A DNA stretch of 64,000 bases from Triglochin maritima. Lineage: Eukaryota; Streptophyta; Magnoliopsida; Alismatales; Juncaginaceae. Numbering within the stretch: position 1 is the first letter of the stretch; every line of letters starts with the position of its first letter. Both the position numbers and the translations under genes were made by a program. The stretch spans positions 33,721,501-33,785,500 of the forward strand of contig OY821786.1 in the NCBI GenBank assembly GCA_963682175.1. Reading direction: 5' to 3'. Shown in pieces: positions 1-11,439 of the stretch. The notes below the pieces were generated by a model that had not been told where the DNA came from, did no database searches, and worked only from the letters and a program-made list of their open reading frames with translations.

Positions 1-245
1 AAAATTAGTTTTAATCTTTTTTCTTTTTTTAAAAAATATGTTTTTTTTTAGATTTTTTTTCAAGATCAAACTCGAAATGATGTGGAAGAGAGATATGAAT
101 TGTGGTGGATTGTAGTTAAGAGGTGAATAGTGTAGGAAAAAGAAGAAAGTAGGTTAGAGAGAGAGAAAACTGTTGTAGAAGAGAGAAAACTAATTTGAAA
201 GATAGAGAGGAGAGATAAAACTCATAATCAGGTCGTCCGGGTCAT
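1..245 (+). repeat. AT-rich non-autonomous element, partial copy
   Basis: This stretch resembles the reverse complement of 6445-6735. Both run from a T-rich block through GTGG-rich and purine-rich (GAGAGAGA) tracts to a terminal GGTCGTCCGG motif near 230-240. The left end lies outside the window. It has no coding potential. I infer a MITE-like element from two dispersed copies in opposite orientation; the family is not recognised. Confidence 0.5.
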
Positions 246-3200
246 GGTTACGGATAATCTAACTATTCCCTTCCTAAACCCCTGTAGCTGTGCCTTCTCA
301 AAACAAAGCCCACAATCACATTTTGAAATTTTACAAATAATATGTAAGATAACTCCAACATGTTTGTGGCCCATGACTCAGTTTCCACTGTGCCAACAGA
401 GGTATAAAACTTTCATTACCTTACTACAAACAAACATAGCCTTACTCTTTATAATACTACAAAAAAATCTAAAAGAGAGGTTAATGAACTTCTTGTTCAA
501 AAGACATTTAGATTTCATCATGCAGTGGCGTGGATGTATGAAACATATTAACAATGTGCCCTGAAATGCTTGGTATAACTAGCAGAAAAAAATATGCTGG
601 ATAGACTAAACAGCATACAAGAATATGCACGATAGAGTGATCATATAACTGAGCAAAAAAAATGAACCCAAGGGCATGATCGGCAAGCCCTCTATTCGTC
701 GGTACTGAAAAAAAGCACTAGTTGCATCACACAGAAAGGTTTGTATCATACAGTTTCACTTGATGTAGCAACTACTGTTTCACTAAAAAAGATACCATCT
801 TCCTATTTGAATTATGGGGAGGTTTCAAAACAAGGAAAAAGTAAAATCTGGGTATCTCTAGATATCTGTAAATACTACCTCTTCGAAAGTAAATTTGTCC
901 ACGAACCCTGAACTACAAAGACATGACCAGGAATGGAGAGAACATTTGAAACATCTAAACTACTACTAACAGAGTTTTAGAATAAAAAAAGGATTAGGTC
1001 CAATACAACAGTCTTTGGACCTAAGACCCTTCAACCTTTGGTTCTCGATCCACGTACAGCTCCAAACCGAGGCACAGCCCTGCCCATATGCAATTATTGT
1101 GGAAGATTTCTGGTAATGCTTATTTCGTACAGCTTGTTTATAATGACTTTTAAGATCTGTGGTTCTTGAATTGGAATGATGTACAACAATGATCACGGAT
1201 TTGATCTCTCATGATTCCTGTTTTACAGTTTTTTGTCTCATAGGATTGGTGGCTTGTTGTAATTTTGAACTTTTAAGAACAAAAAAAAATTAAGTAAAAT
1301 TTGTAGTATATTATGCCACATAAATGGTACGATGTTGAGAAGCGGGCAAGTACTCATATAAGCAGTTTAACGAAAAACCTCCAGACATGATTCACACTAA
1401 AGGTCATATTCAAACATTTTTCACTGAAAATAGAAAATCAGCCCTTGCAGCATAGACATCTAAAGATAAGAAAAACATTTTGCTCTTAGTTGCTATCGGT
1501 GTTATTGCAAAATATCCATATAAAATCAAGAAAAAATGGGACAAAAGCAAGATCTGAGCTGTAAATGTTGTAAAAAAGAAAGTGTTTTTGTCCAAGAATA
1601 TTATCACTAGTTATAGGTTTATTTTTATTAGGTTGATTGCGTACATTCTTCTGAATGGTTTCTGCAATTAACCATGGGATAACAAACTCTACCAACTTAT
1701 TACTGTTGCTTGGTTCTCCCACTTCACTCTATTTCAAACTTGCAGGGACACTTATAGTGGTCAAAATCTGAGTTTTGTTTTTGCAAACCGAAAGAGAGGT
1801 CGGGCCTCCAGATTGCATTAACTAATTAGAGAAATGCTGCATATGCATAAAACATGGAAAACATACAAGTGAAGGGAATGCTTCACTCTATGAACTTCTG
1901 ATCCTTATAATGGAGTTTCATAATATAAGGTGGTCATCTACCGGCGTACCAAACCTTGAAGAATACAAAACGTCAATACAAACTTGTCTATCTTGTTAAG
2001 GAAAAAAGGGAAATACACAAAGCAGGGCTCTAAGGAACACCTACCATATATCCACGTGAAACTTTCATTACTAACCCTTTAGAAGGGCAAAAGAGGTTGA
2101 AGATAACTCTAAATATATAGGCAATATCCTCGCATATGTGACAGATTAGAATAACTTTTCTAGATCTTTCGATCTTTACCACAATGAAGTCTAAACTTTT
2201 GTTCATTGCCTTGATAAATACCTATCACCTTTCAAAGCAAATTTATCAGCCACCACCGATGCAAAGTGATAAGTTTTGCAATGACAAAGCATTATCATGT
2301 CAACAATCAAGAAATTCAACAAAGATATACTACAAAACAACCCAGTGTGTTATGACTTAATGATTAATTCAAAGAAATAAGCATAACAATTAAAAGGCTT
2401 CACACAAACTGAAAATATAATTACAGTTTTAAGTAGTTAGTTAAGAATATTGAATTGTTTAATGTTTCACAACTCACCAGTAATTAGTGATTATTCTTGG
2501 TAGCTCAGTAGAGATGAATCTACTTAGGAAAGTATTGTCAGTGCATTTACATTGAAAATAAAATTCTTCTGTGGAGACACTGCAGTTTTCAAACTGTGCA
2601 ATCTACACACTTAATTTCCTATCTACAATGAGTTTCGGAACCAATGTTCAGACTTTAGTACAGTGCTAGTGCCAAAAAAAACTCACCAAACACACACAAA
2701 CATCACATGCAAACTGAACCAAATCCACTATAACAACACATCCAAATCAACCAAATCAAACAAGAACAGAACACCAAAACAATCCAACAAGCCTACACCA
2801 AGAAATACATATACAAACCGAATCTACCATTCACCCTCCAAAAAAACTGCATCAATCGTCCAATACCATCACAAACCGGATCAAACTGTAAACTGAAGAC
2901 AAACTATGCCTCTAAAATTCATATTAAAAACAACCCTGGAATTTCACACTTGAAACAGACAGATTCACAAAATGCCAGATTCTAACAGAACTGATTCCAC
3001 AGAATAAACCCAACCAAAAGCCAAAATATCCAAAGTCATCATGAACACAATTATACCTCGAGAATTCACATTTTAAACAACCTTAGTGTTTCACACTTCA
3101 AACAGAGAAAATGGTAAAAGGATAAACCCACCATATCAGCACCGAAACCACAAATTAACTGAAGCAATCCAACCACAAATCAAATTGGACCCTAAGTCAA

Positions 3201-3454
3201 CATCATTATCCAAAAAGGCAAAAGGCAATCATCCCTCAACAATTCATAAATAAACATCCACAGAATTTCACGCTTCAAACAGACTAAGATCTAAAAGGGC
3301 AGAATCAACCCCAAAGCACAAATTTATGGAACCAGAACCCTAAATAACCAAAGCACAAATTTATGGAACCAAACCCCCACCTAAAAAACCACAACCAAAA
3401 ATCTAAAAAACAAAACAAGAAGGGCTTGTGTGGATAGCCTCAAATACCATGGTT

Positions 3455-3607
3455 TTTTAGGGAAACTGCAATATTAAAAAAAATGTAGTTTTCAATCCTA
3501 CAAGAGTGTTTGGATCACCCACCCTGAGTAATACATTATAATACGTTTTAGGGAAACTGCAATATTAAAAAAAATGTAGTTTTCAATCCTACAAGAGTGT
3601 TTGGATC
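3455..3607 (+). repeat. 62-bp direct duplication, 91-bp spacing
   Basis: Positions 3455-3516 and 3546-3607 carry the same sequence, beginning TTTTAGGGAAACTGC and ending GTGTTTGGATC. The GTGTTTGGAT ending is shared with the adjacent MITE-like cluster, so this is probably part of the same debris. Confidence 0.75.
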
Positions 3608-3738
3608 CTACAAGTCTGCATTTTTTGCTGAAAATGCATTTTTTTTAAAATTTGTCTCGAATATGTTGTCTCTTATTTTCTTTTTGTTTCTCACGAAACT
3701 TTTGATTTACGAATAATACGTTTTTAGCCAAACACATT

Positions 3739-4742
3739 GGGTGTGTTTGGATGACAAAAATCCGATCAAATTTCTCAAAAAAAAATGATTTTTTGAAGTG
3801 ATATATTTTTGCCCCTGTTAGAACCAATATTTAAAGACTTTCCTGCTTGGAAGAAGATTTAAGAAGGAAAAAACAGACTTTTCTCATGAAAAGTAAAAAA
3901 AAACGTGATAGACAAGTTTTCGACTCGTCCAAGTTTGGGGACAAGAAACCAATTTTTCACTTTAGGTAACATCATGTCTTTTAAGCTGGAAAAACTCTTA
4001 GGGTGTGTTTGGATACCAATAAATTGGGTCAAACTTATCCAATAAACTCGTCATTCACTCTCCTCCATCCAAACACTCTAAATGTTATGTTTGGATGTCC
4101 AAACTCATACATGCTTTAACCCATAAACTGGAAAAGCTCCAGTAGTTTTTCCAGTTAATTACTCTAGATACATTTTTACCCTCATAGTTGTCATTATTTA
4201 CAACTCTTTTATATTTGGAATAAGATTTGAGAAGGGTAAACAGTCTTTTCCTATAAAAGTAAAAAAACAGGATGCGAAGACAAGTTTTTTGCCATTGTTT
4301 TTAAACTTCGGACAAGAAACCAGATTTTTTGCTTTATGTCACATCATGTTTTTATAAAAAACAAAGAGTTTATTTGTCATAGAAACTAAGAAATTTTTAG
4401 CTTAATAGAGATGATTTGATATAAAGTGAAAAACTTGTTTCTTGTCCCCAAGAACAAAGACAATAGCAAAAAATGTAGCTCATACCCAGTTTTTTGACAT
4501 TTTATGGGAAGGGTCAGTTTTACCCTCACATTTTCTTCCAAGTAGAAAAGTAACGTAAATATTCATCTCCAACAAGGGCAAAAATGTATCACTTCAGAAA
4601 AGTTGGAGAAACTCATTTTTTGAGCTTCTGAGTTTTTTTTAGAAAACTCTCATCCTTGTGGGGAGTGTTTGGATACACGAGAAAGAAAAGTCAATTTTTG
4701 TTAGAAATTTGATCAGTTTTTGGTCATCCAAACCCACCCTTA
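3739..4742. mobile_element. nested fold-back MITE cluster
   Basis: The left end reads GGGTGTGTTTGGATGAC and the reverse complement of the right end reads AGGGTGGGTTTGGATGACC. Similarity continues inward as a long imperfect inverted repeat: GAAGTGATAYATTTTTGCCC and GGGGACAAGAAAC occur in both arms. A further copy in the left-arm orientation lies at about 4010-4370, with internal GTGTTTGGAT ends near 4011 and 4084. This looks like members of one MITE family inserted into each other. No coding sequence; target duplications not resolved. Confidence 0.6.
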
Positions 4743-5216
4743 GTTTCTAGGACATTCAAACACACGTGGTATGGTTATGTATTTTCAAAACACATTATTT
4801 GAATTGATGCCAAGTTGAAAAATGCATTTTTTTAAAATAAATATTTGGAACCTTTAGTTGGCCCTAAGCAACCCTAGACTTTCTCAAGCAAGCATAAGAA
4901 CTCATACCACACACTACCTTACTTAATTCTTCCAAAAACAAAGCCCAGCCAAAACTCCTAGAATCAAACTTCAAAAGGAAAACATGTTATACCTCGAGAC
5001 TTCACATCCCAAACAACACTGGAATTTCACACATTATAAAAAGGACAAAACCAAAGCCATTGAAACCCCTAAAAATCTAATCCTTAACCCCAAAAACCCT
5101 AAAATTCGATCGTTTAACTCAACTCAAACCCTAAATCCATTGTTCAACCCCCCAAAAAACCCAACAAAACCACCCAAAACTCAACACCACAATCCCAAAC
5201 AAAAAAAAACTAAACC

Positions 5217-5267
5217 CTCCCCCCCCCTCCCCCCCCCCCCCCCCCCCCCCCCCACACACACACACAT
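5217..5267 (+). repeat. poly-C run followed by (CA)n
   Basis: A cytosine tract of about 35 bases with a single T break is followed by a short CA repeat. It lies in the presumed second SRP9 intron. The homopolymer length is a likely sequencing or assembly weak point. Confidence 0.9.
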
Positions 5268-5420
5268 AAAAACCCAATTTTCAACCCAAAACCCAACATT
5301 ACAATCCCAACTAAATAAACCCTCAAAATCCAATCCTCAATCCCATAAAACCCAATCAAACCCTAAAGTTTAATCGTTAAACCCAACCCAAAACCCTAAA
5401 AATCCAATATTCAACAATAC

Positions 5421-5644
5421 CTCTTTATTGTCGGTGACCTTGAGCACGAGCTTCCCATCGCAGTGTCTATACTTGGTCACATACCGGCACTTCAAATCCA
5501 CCAAACCTCACGTATCAGAAACCAACAGAGACTAATCCAAAAGAAAAAGTTCGGATTAGGGTTAGGGTTTACCGAGTGGGGGTCGGCCCGGAAGAGCTGC
5601 ACCGATCTGTCGACGAACTCATCCCACGACTCCACGTACACCAT
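5421..5644 (-). CDS. SRP9: SRP9, exons 1-2 only (partial)
   Basis: 5' part of the 9-kDa subunit of the signal recognition particle, which with SRP14 binds the Alu domain of SRP RNA and slows elongation at the ribosome. Exon 1 is 5573-5644 (24 codons), starting MVYVESWDEFVDRSVQLFRA. Exon 2 is 5421-5489 (23 codons), reading CRYVTKYRHCDGKL and ending LKVTDNKE. Both introns are phase 0; the first has GT at 5571-5572 and AG at 5490-5491, and exon 2 is followed by GT at 5419-5420. These residues match the start of plant SRP9 closely. The family is about 100 residues, so roughly half is missing; I could not find it down to position 1. Either the next exon lies left of the window or the gene is broken. 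Identification is confident, completeness is not. Confidence 0.85.
5556..5570 (-). promoter_or_regulatory. double telobox at start of SRP9 intron 1
   Basis: The minus strand reads AAACCCTAACCCTAA just after the intron 1 donor. Teloboxes (AAACCCTA) near the 5' ends of plant translation-related genes are known to support expression in dividing cells. Presence is certain; function here is inferred from position. Confidence 0.5.
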
Positions 5645-5708
5645 CGTCGTCGAGATCTCGATGACGAAACGAAACGAAACGAAACTCTCTTTGGCTTCGG
5701 ATGGACGG

Positions 5709-5716
5709 TTTATATA
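5709..5716 (-). promoter_or_regulatory. probable SRP9 TATA box
   Basis: TATATAAA on the minus strand, about 65 bases upstream of the SRP9 ATG, a spacing that fits a short 5' leader. The surroundings are AT-rich, so chance occurrence is possible. Confidence 0.5.
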
Positions 5717-6444
5717 TTATTATATTAGACAAGCTCGTTTGGGTTGGGTTGCAAACGGAACCATTTTATATGTTTCTGTTTAGGATTATTAATTCCAGTT
5801 CGAAATTGAAATTCAATTCAAATTTGACCGGATCGAGTCGGTTTAACTTGGGAACAAAATAGTTAAGTGAAAAATTAAAAAATTATTTAACTCGAACTCA
5901 CAATACTAGCTCGACTAGATAACTCGATTCGAGTTTTTTATTGTTAAATTTATATTTGTTTTTTAATATTTAGTAATAATATATAATAGTATGCAAGACT
6001 CGAAATTTAAACTCGACTCGATTCGTTTACCCTAATGTTTGTGTTAGGAAAAGTGTACTCGACTAATGATTAATTGTTGATGTAAAATGACGACGTTGTT
6101 ATCTATTTTCTTGCGTGGCAATGGAAAATTTCTAATTGTGGACAACAAATGGATATTAGTTTCATATTTTTAGCACTGTTATTTTATATTTGTTACCATG
6201 TTTAAATTGTTTTGATATTTAGTTATATTCTAGAAGTGAAAATGCCTTTAATTCGGACAACTTTTTATTTTTACTCTTGCCTTGTATGCAGGAAAAGTTA
6301 TTTGTGCAAGAGATTATGGGATTACAGGCTTGTGTTCTAACATTTGTACAAGGAACATTGCAAAGAAAACCTCTAAAGTCATGCCGGGTTTGCCATAATT
6401 AAGGGTGAATTAAGGAACATTCCAACCCATGATAACATTGGTCA
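5717..6444. other. intergenic, CTCGA-rich transposon-like remnant
   Basis: Around 5820-6030 there are repeated ACTCGA/CTCGACTCG words typical of ends of old hAT-like elements in plants, but no complete ends could be paired. The rest is AT-rich and shows nothing recognisable. Confidence 0.35.
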
Positions 6445-6735
6445 CAGTGATCCGGACGACCTGATCATGAGCGTTCTCTTTTAATTTTCTTTCTTTTTCA
6501 CATCTGTGTTTCTCTCTTCCTAATTCACTTTCTTTTCTTTACTATACTGTTCATATTTTAACCACAACCCACCACAACCTATCTTTCTTCTCCACGTCAT
6601 TTGGAAAAAATTAAAAAAATCTAAAAAATCAAAACAATTATAAAACGTATTTTCAAAAAAAATTAAAAAAAGATTCAAACAAAAAATTAAAAAAATCAAA
6701 ACGAAAAAATCAGACGACCAGGTCGTCTCCCCTGT
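6445..6735 (-). mobile_element. AT-rich MITE-like element, second copy
   Basis: Homologous in reverse orientation to 1-245. The ends share GACGACCTGRTC in inverted orientation (about 6453 and 6725). It is non-coding, with an A/T-rich half and a CT-rich half. Exact ends and target duplication are unresolved. Confidence 0.5.
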
Positions 6736-7923
6736 TAATACCATAAATAACCATGCCCGGACTACCCCACCCGCCCTGCTCTCTCTGTCACGTTAGCTTC
6801 TCTCTCTGACAAGTCAGCTCACCTTATCCACCCAAAAAATCCCCTTAACCACACCTAGGCTACCCTCATTCACCCTACATTTTCTAAACTCAACGTCATT
6901 TTGAGATCAATCATGGGTAAAAAATCATAAAAAATCTACAAAATCAAAACAAATAAAAAACATATTTTCAGAAAAAAACAAATCTAGAAAAATAATTTAA
7001 AACGAATTTAAATTGAATTTATAAATATTTTCAACAAATACAAAAAAAAACCAAAAACAAAAATTTCAGACCAGCAGGGGACATGTGCCCCCCACCCAAT
7101 AGGATGCCTGTGCGTAAATTCAAGAGCTCCGGTGCCCGAATGGACACCCGGGTGGGTGCCTCGGCACCCGTTAACACAGCCCTAAGGGTCGTGGGGCACG
7201 ACCCGTTAATGTTGCTCTCTCTCTCACTCACTAGTTTCAACCAATCTTATCACCTCCGACGAATACTACATTTTTGCATAAACATTATCATTTCAATTGT
7301 AAAAACATTGTGTCTAATACTCTATACTACCTTAATACATCCATAACCTCAACCTAATAATATTGTACGAAGAAAACAATATTGTCCAGTTGGTTGACAT
7401 CTAATTAAAAAATAGAAATCAAAGTTGAAACCCAACAATCACCAATTGCATATAATGTTATGCTAGATTAGAATGTACAAAAAAAAGTACGTAGATATAT
7501 TTTTTCGGCACAAAATTGTCCAACTGGTTCTTGGAATCTTGCATGGTCAACGAAATTACCACAAAGCATCAACAATTTCCTAACTAAAGCAACGATCAAA
7601 TTAAAAATTAAGCACAAGAACACACGTACACATTCTAAAGACATGCAATTAATATATTCCCCTCCTGACGTAGGCATACATGTATTGTATATATTGGATT
7701 GTGATTTTTTGTTTGTTTTTGTCTTGATTGATTCTGTATCTGCATGCATGCACTTAATTAAGAAACCAAATCAACACATGACAAACTAATTTATCCAGTA
7801 GTGTTAATATATATACCAAAGTTACTTTAATTTTGTTCGTACAAAACACAAGGTTACACTCTCGATCTTAGCATGCCTCCAACGGTCGGAGAGCAGGAGC
7901 TTGGAGGTGGCTATATATGGCGC
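6736..7923. other. intergenic, 3' side of LRX gene
   Basis: 6780-7080 resembles the AT-rich element next to it in composition. 7085-7200 is a GC-rich patch with inverted GGTGCC/GGCACC words, probably an old element end. 7200-7900 holds nothing recognisable apart from the presumed 3' untranslated region of the minus-strand LRX gene. Confidence 0.35.
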
Positions 7924-10011
7924 TTAGTAGCCCTTGTAGATTGGTGGTGGTGGTGACGAGTAGTCAAATCCTGTGATGGGTGGGAGGACGAAGACCGGTG
8001 GTGGTGATTGCACTGGCGAGGGTGGTGGAGGTGACAACATGGGCTTTGATGGTGGTGGTGGAGAATGGACTGGAGGAGGTGGTGGAGAATGGACTGGAGG
8101 AGGCGGTGAGTGGACAGGTGGTGGTGGAGGTGATTGCACGGGTGGGGGTGGTGGAGAATGGACTGGAGGAGGTGGTGGAGAATGGACTGGAGGAGGCGGT
8201 GAGTGGACAGGTGGTGGTGGAGGTGATTGCACGGGTGGGCGTGGTGGATAGTGGACTGGAGGTGGTGGCGGCGGCGAGTAGACAGGTGGAGGTGGAGAAT
8301 GGGTTGGAGGTGGTGGTGGTGGCGGAGAGGTCACTGGAGGAGGTGGTGAATAGATTAATGGAGGTGGTGGTGAGTGGACCGGAGGTGGTGGTGAGAGGAC
8401 CGGTGGTGGTGGTGGTGACTGGACAGGAGGTGGTGGTGGTGGCGGAGAGGTCACTGGAGGAGGTGGTGAATAGATTAATGGAGGTGGTGGTGACTGGACC
8501 GGAGGTGGTGGTGAGAGGACCGGTGGTGGTGGTGGTGACTGGACCGGAGGTGGTGGTGGTGGCGGAGAGGTCACTGGAGGAGGTGGTGAATAGATTAATG
8601 GAGGTGGTGGTGACTGGACCGGAGGTGGTGGTGGTGGCGGAGAGGTTACTGGAGGAGGTGGAGACCGTGCCGGATAAATAGGACTTGACCCACTTTGTGG
8701 TGGTGGTGGCGGAGGAGGAGGAGGAGACTTCACAGGAGTCAATGGACTCGACCCACTTTGTGGTGGAGATCTCACCGGAGTTACTGGGCTCGACCCACTT
8801 TTTGGCGAAGATTTTCCACACTTTGATTTCCCACAGTCAACATGTTTGTTGACCACCGGAGCACACTCCTTAGAACTCTTTTGTTTTGGCCTTCCTAGAA
8901 TGCAATTACTAACATCTTCGAGGATCAGGTGAGACGATCTCGGTTTTCGGCAAGCTGATCCTTCATCACCCTTGATGTAGTTGAACGAGAAGTTGAAATT
9001 GGCCAACCTCGGCAGCTCACACACCTCAGCTGGAATAAATCCAGTGAGCTTGTTATTCGACACGTCAATCTCCTCTACCGATTTCAACCCCTGGAGTGTC
9101 TTTGGCAGCTCCCCAACAAGCGAATTAGAGCTCACATCCACCACATTGGCATTCGAAAGCGAGCCAATTTCAATTGGTAGACAACCTGAGATGTTATTAT
9201 TCAAAACGACCAACTCCGCCAAAGTGTCACCCATGTTCCCAATGCTCGAGGGAATGCACCCGCTCAACTTGTTGTTGGCGAGCACCAATACAGAGACGGT
9301 TGAGTTCCCCATAGTCTCAGGTATTGAACCGACAAACCGATTGTCATTTAGGAAGAGAGCGTCGAGGTTTTTTTCGAATATTTCTGATGGAATCGGACCC
9401 TCAAATTCATTGTAACGAATATCAAGATATCGTAGGACTGGCATTCCAATAACTGGACCTGGAAATGGCCCTACAAAGCGGTTGTTACTAACATCAAGCT
9501 CGTGGAGGAGTGTTAGCCTTGACATGGTTTTGGGAATGATCCCACAAAATCTATTGGAGTTAATGTGGAAGAGAGCGATGTCGGTGAGTAGGCCGAGTTC
9601 CGCTGGGAGGTACCCAGCGATATCAGCCCCATTAAGATCAACGCCTGCTACAACATCCAATGATGGCTCATCGAGCGCCTTAGCGCAGAAAACGCCATTG
9701 TAGGAGCAAACGTCAGGGCCAACCCAGTTGCTAGTGAAGTTGGAGGGATCAGAGAAGATGGCGCGCTTCAATGCTTGTAAGGCAATGTAGGCGTGTCGAA
9801 GTCGTTGGCTTTTGAATTTAACCTTGATTTGAATGTCGAACTCGAAGTCGTCTGGTAGCTCACGTAATGTGAGAAGTTGGCGACGAGCGATGGAGGCAGC
9901 GTCCACGTCTGTCGCCAAAGTTAGGGTGGATGAAATGACGACAAACAAAAGAAGTGTTTTCATGAGGAGAAGAAGGGTCGGGCGGGCACCTGAGAACTTG
10001 GGCCACGCCAT
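7924..10011 (-). CDS. leucine-rich repeat extensin (LRX-like)
   Basis: Single-exon, 695-residue cell-wall protein. LRX proteins bind RALF peptides and pectin through their LRRs and are anchored in the wall by the extensin tail. A hydrophobic signal peptide (MKTLLLFVVISS) starts at Met17, so translation from Met17 is as likely as from Met1. The LRR cap follows (ALKRAIFSDPSNFTSNW, then DVCSYNGVFC), then about ten LRRs (roughly residues 110-360), then a Cys hinge (residues around GRPKQKSSKEC and HVDCGKSKC). From about residue 400 to the end come SPPPP repeats with interspersed Tyr (IYSPPPP, VYSPPPP), the Hyp-glycosylation and cross-linking type. It ends in PPPPIYKGY. No break is seen. Pollen and vegetative LRX types cannot be separated from sequence alone. 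Confidence 0.93.
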   Translation of the reverse strand: MAWPKFSGARPTLLLLMKTLLLFVVISSTLTLATDVDAASIARRQLLTLRELPDDFEFDIQIKVKFKSQRLRHAYIALQALKRAIFSDPSNFTSNWVGPDVCSYNGVFCAKALDEPSLDVVAGVDLNGADIAGYLPAELGLLTDIALFHINSNRFCGIIPKTMSRLTLLHELDVSNNRFVGPFPGPVIGMPVLRYLDIRYNEFEGPIPSEIFEKNLDALFLNDNRFVGSIPETMGNSTVSVLVLANNKLSGCIPSSIGNMGDTLAELVVLNNNISGCLPIEIGSLSNANVVDVSSNSLVGELPKTLQGLKSVEEIDVSNNKLTGFIPAEVCELPRLANFNFSFNYIKGDEGSACRKPRSSHLILEDVSNCILGRPKQKSSKECAPVVNKHVDCGKSKCGKSSPKSGSSPVTPVRSPPQSGSSPLTPVKSPPPPPPPPPQSGSSPIYPARSPPPPVTSPPPPPPPVQSPPPPLIYSPPPPVTSPPPPPPPVQSPPPPPVLSPPPPVQSPPPPLIYSPPPPVTSPPPPPPPVQSPPPPPVLSPPPPVHSPPPPLIYSPPPPVTSPPPPPPPTHSPPPPVYSPPPPPPVHYPPRPPVQSPPPPPVHSPPPPVHSPPPPPVHSPPPPPVQSPPPPPVHSPPPPVHSPPPPPVHSPPPPSKPMLSPPPPSPVQSPPPVFVLPPITGFDYSSPPPPIYKGY
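8105..8660 (-). repeat. in-frame tandem duplications in the extensin tail
   Basis: A 120-bp unit (40 codons) is repeated about three times between 8311 and 8660: the GGCGGAGAGGTCACTGGAGG word recurs at 8321, 8441 and 8561, with a partial fourth near 8633. A separate 99-bp unit (33 codons) occurs twice, near 8105 and 8204. Both lengths are multiples of three and keep the SPPPP register. Confidence 0.85.
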
Positions 10012-11439
10012 GCCGTGGACAGGCCCAAGGTGGTGGTGACGGTGGGAGGAGAAGATGTTGATTTTTAGAGGGGGAGGGATTCGTGATTGGTGGATTGGGA
10101 CAATGGATTGAACACCTCTTGTTTTTAGAGAGGTAATCGTTATTTTAGTTGGGATTTTGGATGGTAATTATGTTAGGTGTTGGAAATTTTAAGTTGTGCT
10201 ATGTTTGGAGAGGTTTGACTTAGTCAAAGGTGAAATTTTTAGTTTTTCGGTTGTTGTAAAAATAGAAATATTTTGGAAGAGAATAAGAGATTTTGGTGGA
10301 CTGGATTCTCGATGGTGGGATTTAGGAAGAGGTTAAATTTAGGGGAGGGAGATGTTTCGGTGTTCAAGGATGAGTTGTAGAAGTTGTTTACACAATGACG
10401 TGTAATTTTGTTGATTGAGGAAAAGATCGTCCGTTTTTTAAGTTACGAACCAATTATTATGTTGATAAATTTGTTTCTATTTTTTGTATAAGTTTTGGTG
10501 CACATTTTATGATGAAAGAGCAAAAGCATACCTTTAAAACCTAAAAGGCCGAAATAAATCTTCAACTAGACAACAAAAATATAATAATAAATAATTTTTC
10601 CCTAATAGCCCTATTTAAGGTTACATGTGAATAGATAACCAGGCATACGTTTAATTGCTACACTATTAAATTTTCTCACGAAGCTGACCTCATTTAGCCC
10701 TATTTAAGGTTGCAACCGCAAATGACCAAAAAATTATAACTATCATCATAATTCATAAGACTAAATCTTCTAATTTTATCCAAATCCCCACCACCTCGTC
10801 TCGGACTGCAAGGACAAGTGCATGTGGAAAAAAAAAATCTCCTCTTTCTACCTACAAAAGGTCACGAAAAGCAACATTTTCCAACTTTCCTGTGTTCTCC
10901 AAAAATTCAAAGCACATATTAGATCCAGAACAAATCAAGCGTCTGATGAAATTGGAAAATTTCCAAAAGAAAAAAAAACCATCACTAAATTTTGATGGCT
11001 TCCAATCCATCATCTAATTATTGGTATATTTTTAGAGTTTTAGATATCCTAATCCAATCTCATTCAACCAAGTAATAAATACAAGTACCATACTAACGTC
11101 TGTCATTCCATTTCCTTTTCGCATTCCTTGAATTTTACCAATATTACCTGATCATGGACATTTCACAACCGGAACCTTAACTTGATACATGAAGCATCAA
11201 AGAAAGATAGCCCGAGATAATATACATTTTAAATTAATGAAATAAATGGTTATGGAGTAAACAGAAAAATATTTACATCTAAGAAGCTCATCTGGTTACG
11301 CTGTTTTCAAAATGTCGAATCACCCTATCTGAGGGCATCGCACACAGCTTTTCATTAGTTCCCTTCCAGAACATCACTGGCATTCACCCATACTTCACAA
11401 TTCTGATCAAGGGGTAAGGCTGAAAGCCAAACTTATAGC
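10012..11439. other. LRX promoter and CRM-gene 3' flank
   Basis: About 1.4 kb between two minus-strand genes. It should contain the LRX promoter (near 10012-10500) and the CRM gene's 3' untranslated region (near 11200-11439). An ACTCATTTAGCCCTATTTAAGG-like phrase occurs twice in related form (about 10600 and 10690). Nothing else is recognisable. Confidence 0.4.

Larger units (their letters stand above)
246..5420. other. SRP9 downstream region, no further exon recognised
   Basis: The rest of SRP9 (minus strand) should lie here or left of the window, but I found no match to the conserved C-terminal half of the family. The sequence is AT-rich, with a C/A-rich low-complexity tract at 2660-3420, the element clusters at 3455-4742, and AACCCTAA-like motifs at about 5060-5400. 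Short open frames here have no recognisable domains. Confidence 0.4.

Noticed and set aside
2663..5373. Open frames in C/A-rich DNA at 2663 and 4984
   Set aside because: Low-complexity translation (Thr, Asn, Pro, Lys) with the poly-C run inside the second; no homology recognised.
7964..8821. Long open frames antisense to or out of frame with the LRX tail
   Set aside because: They are shadows of GGT/CCA-rich proline codons. The sense frame has a signal peptide, LRRs and a natural stop.
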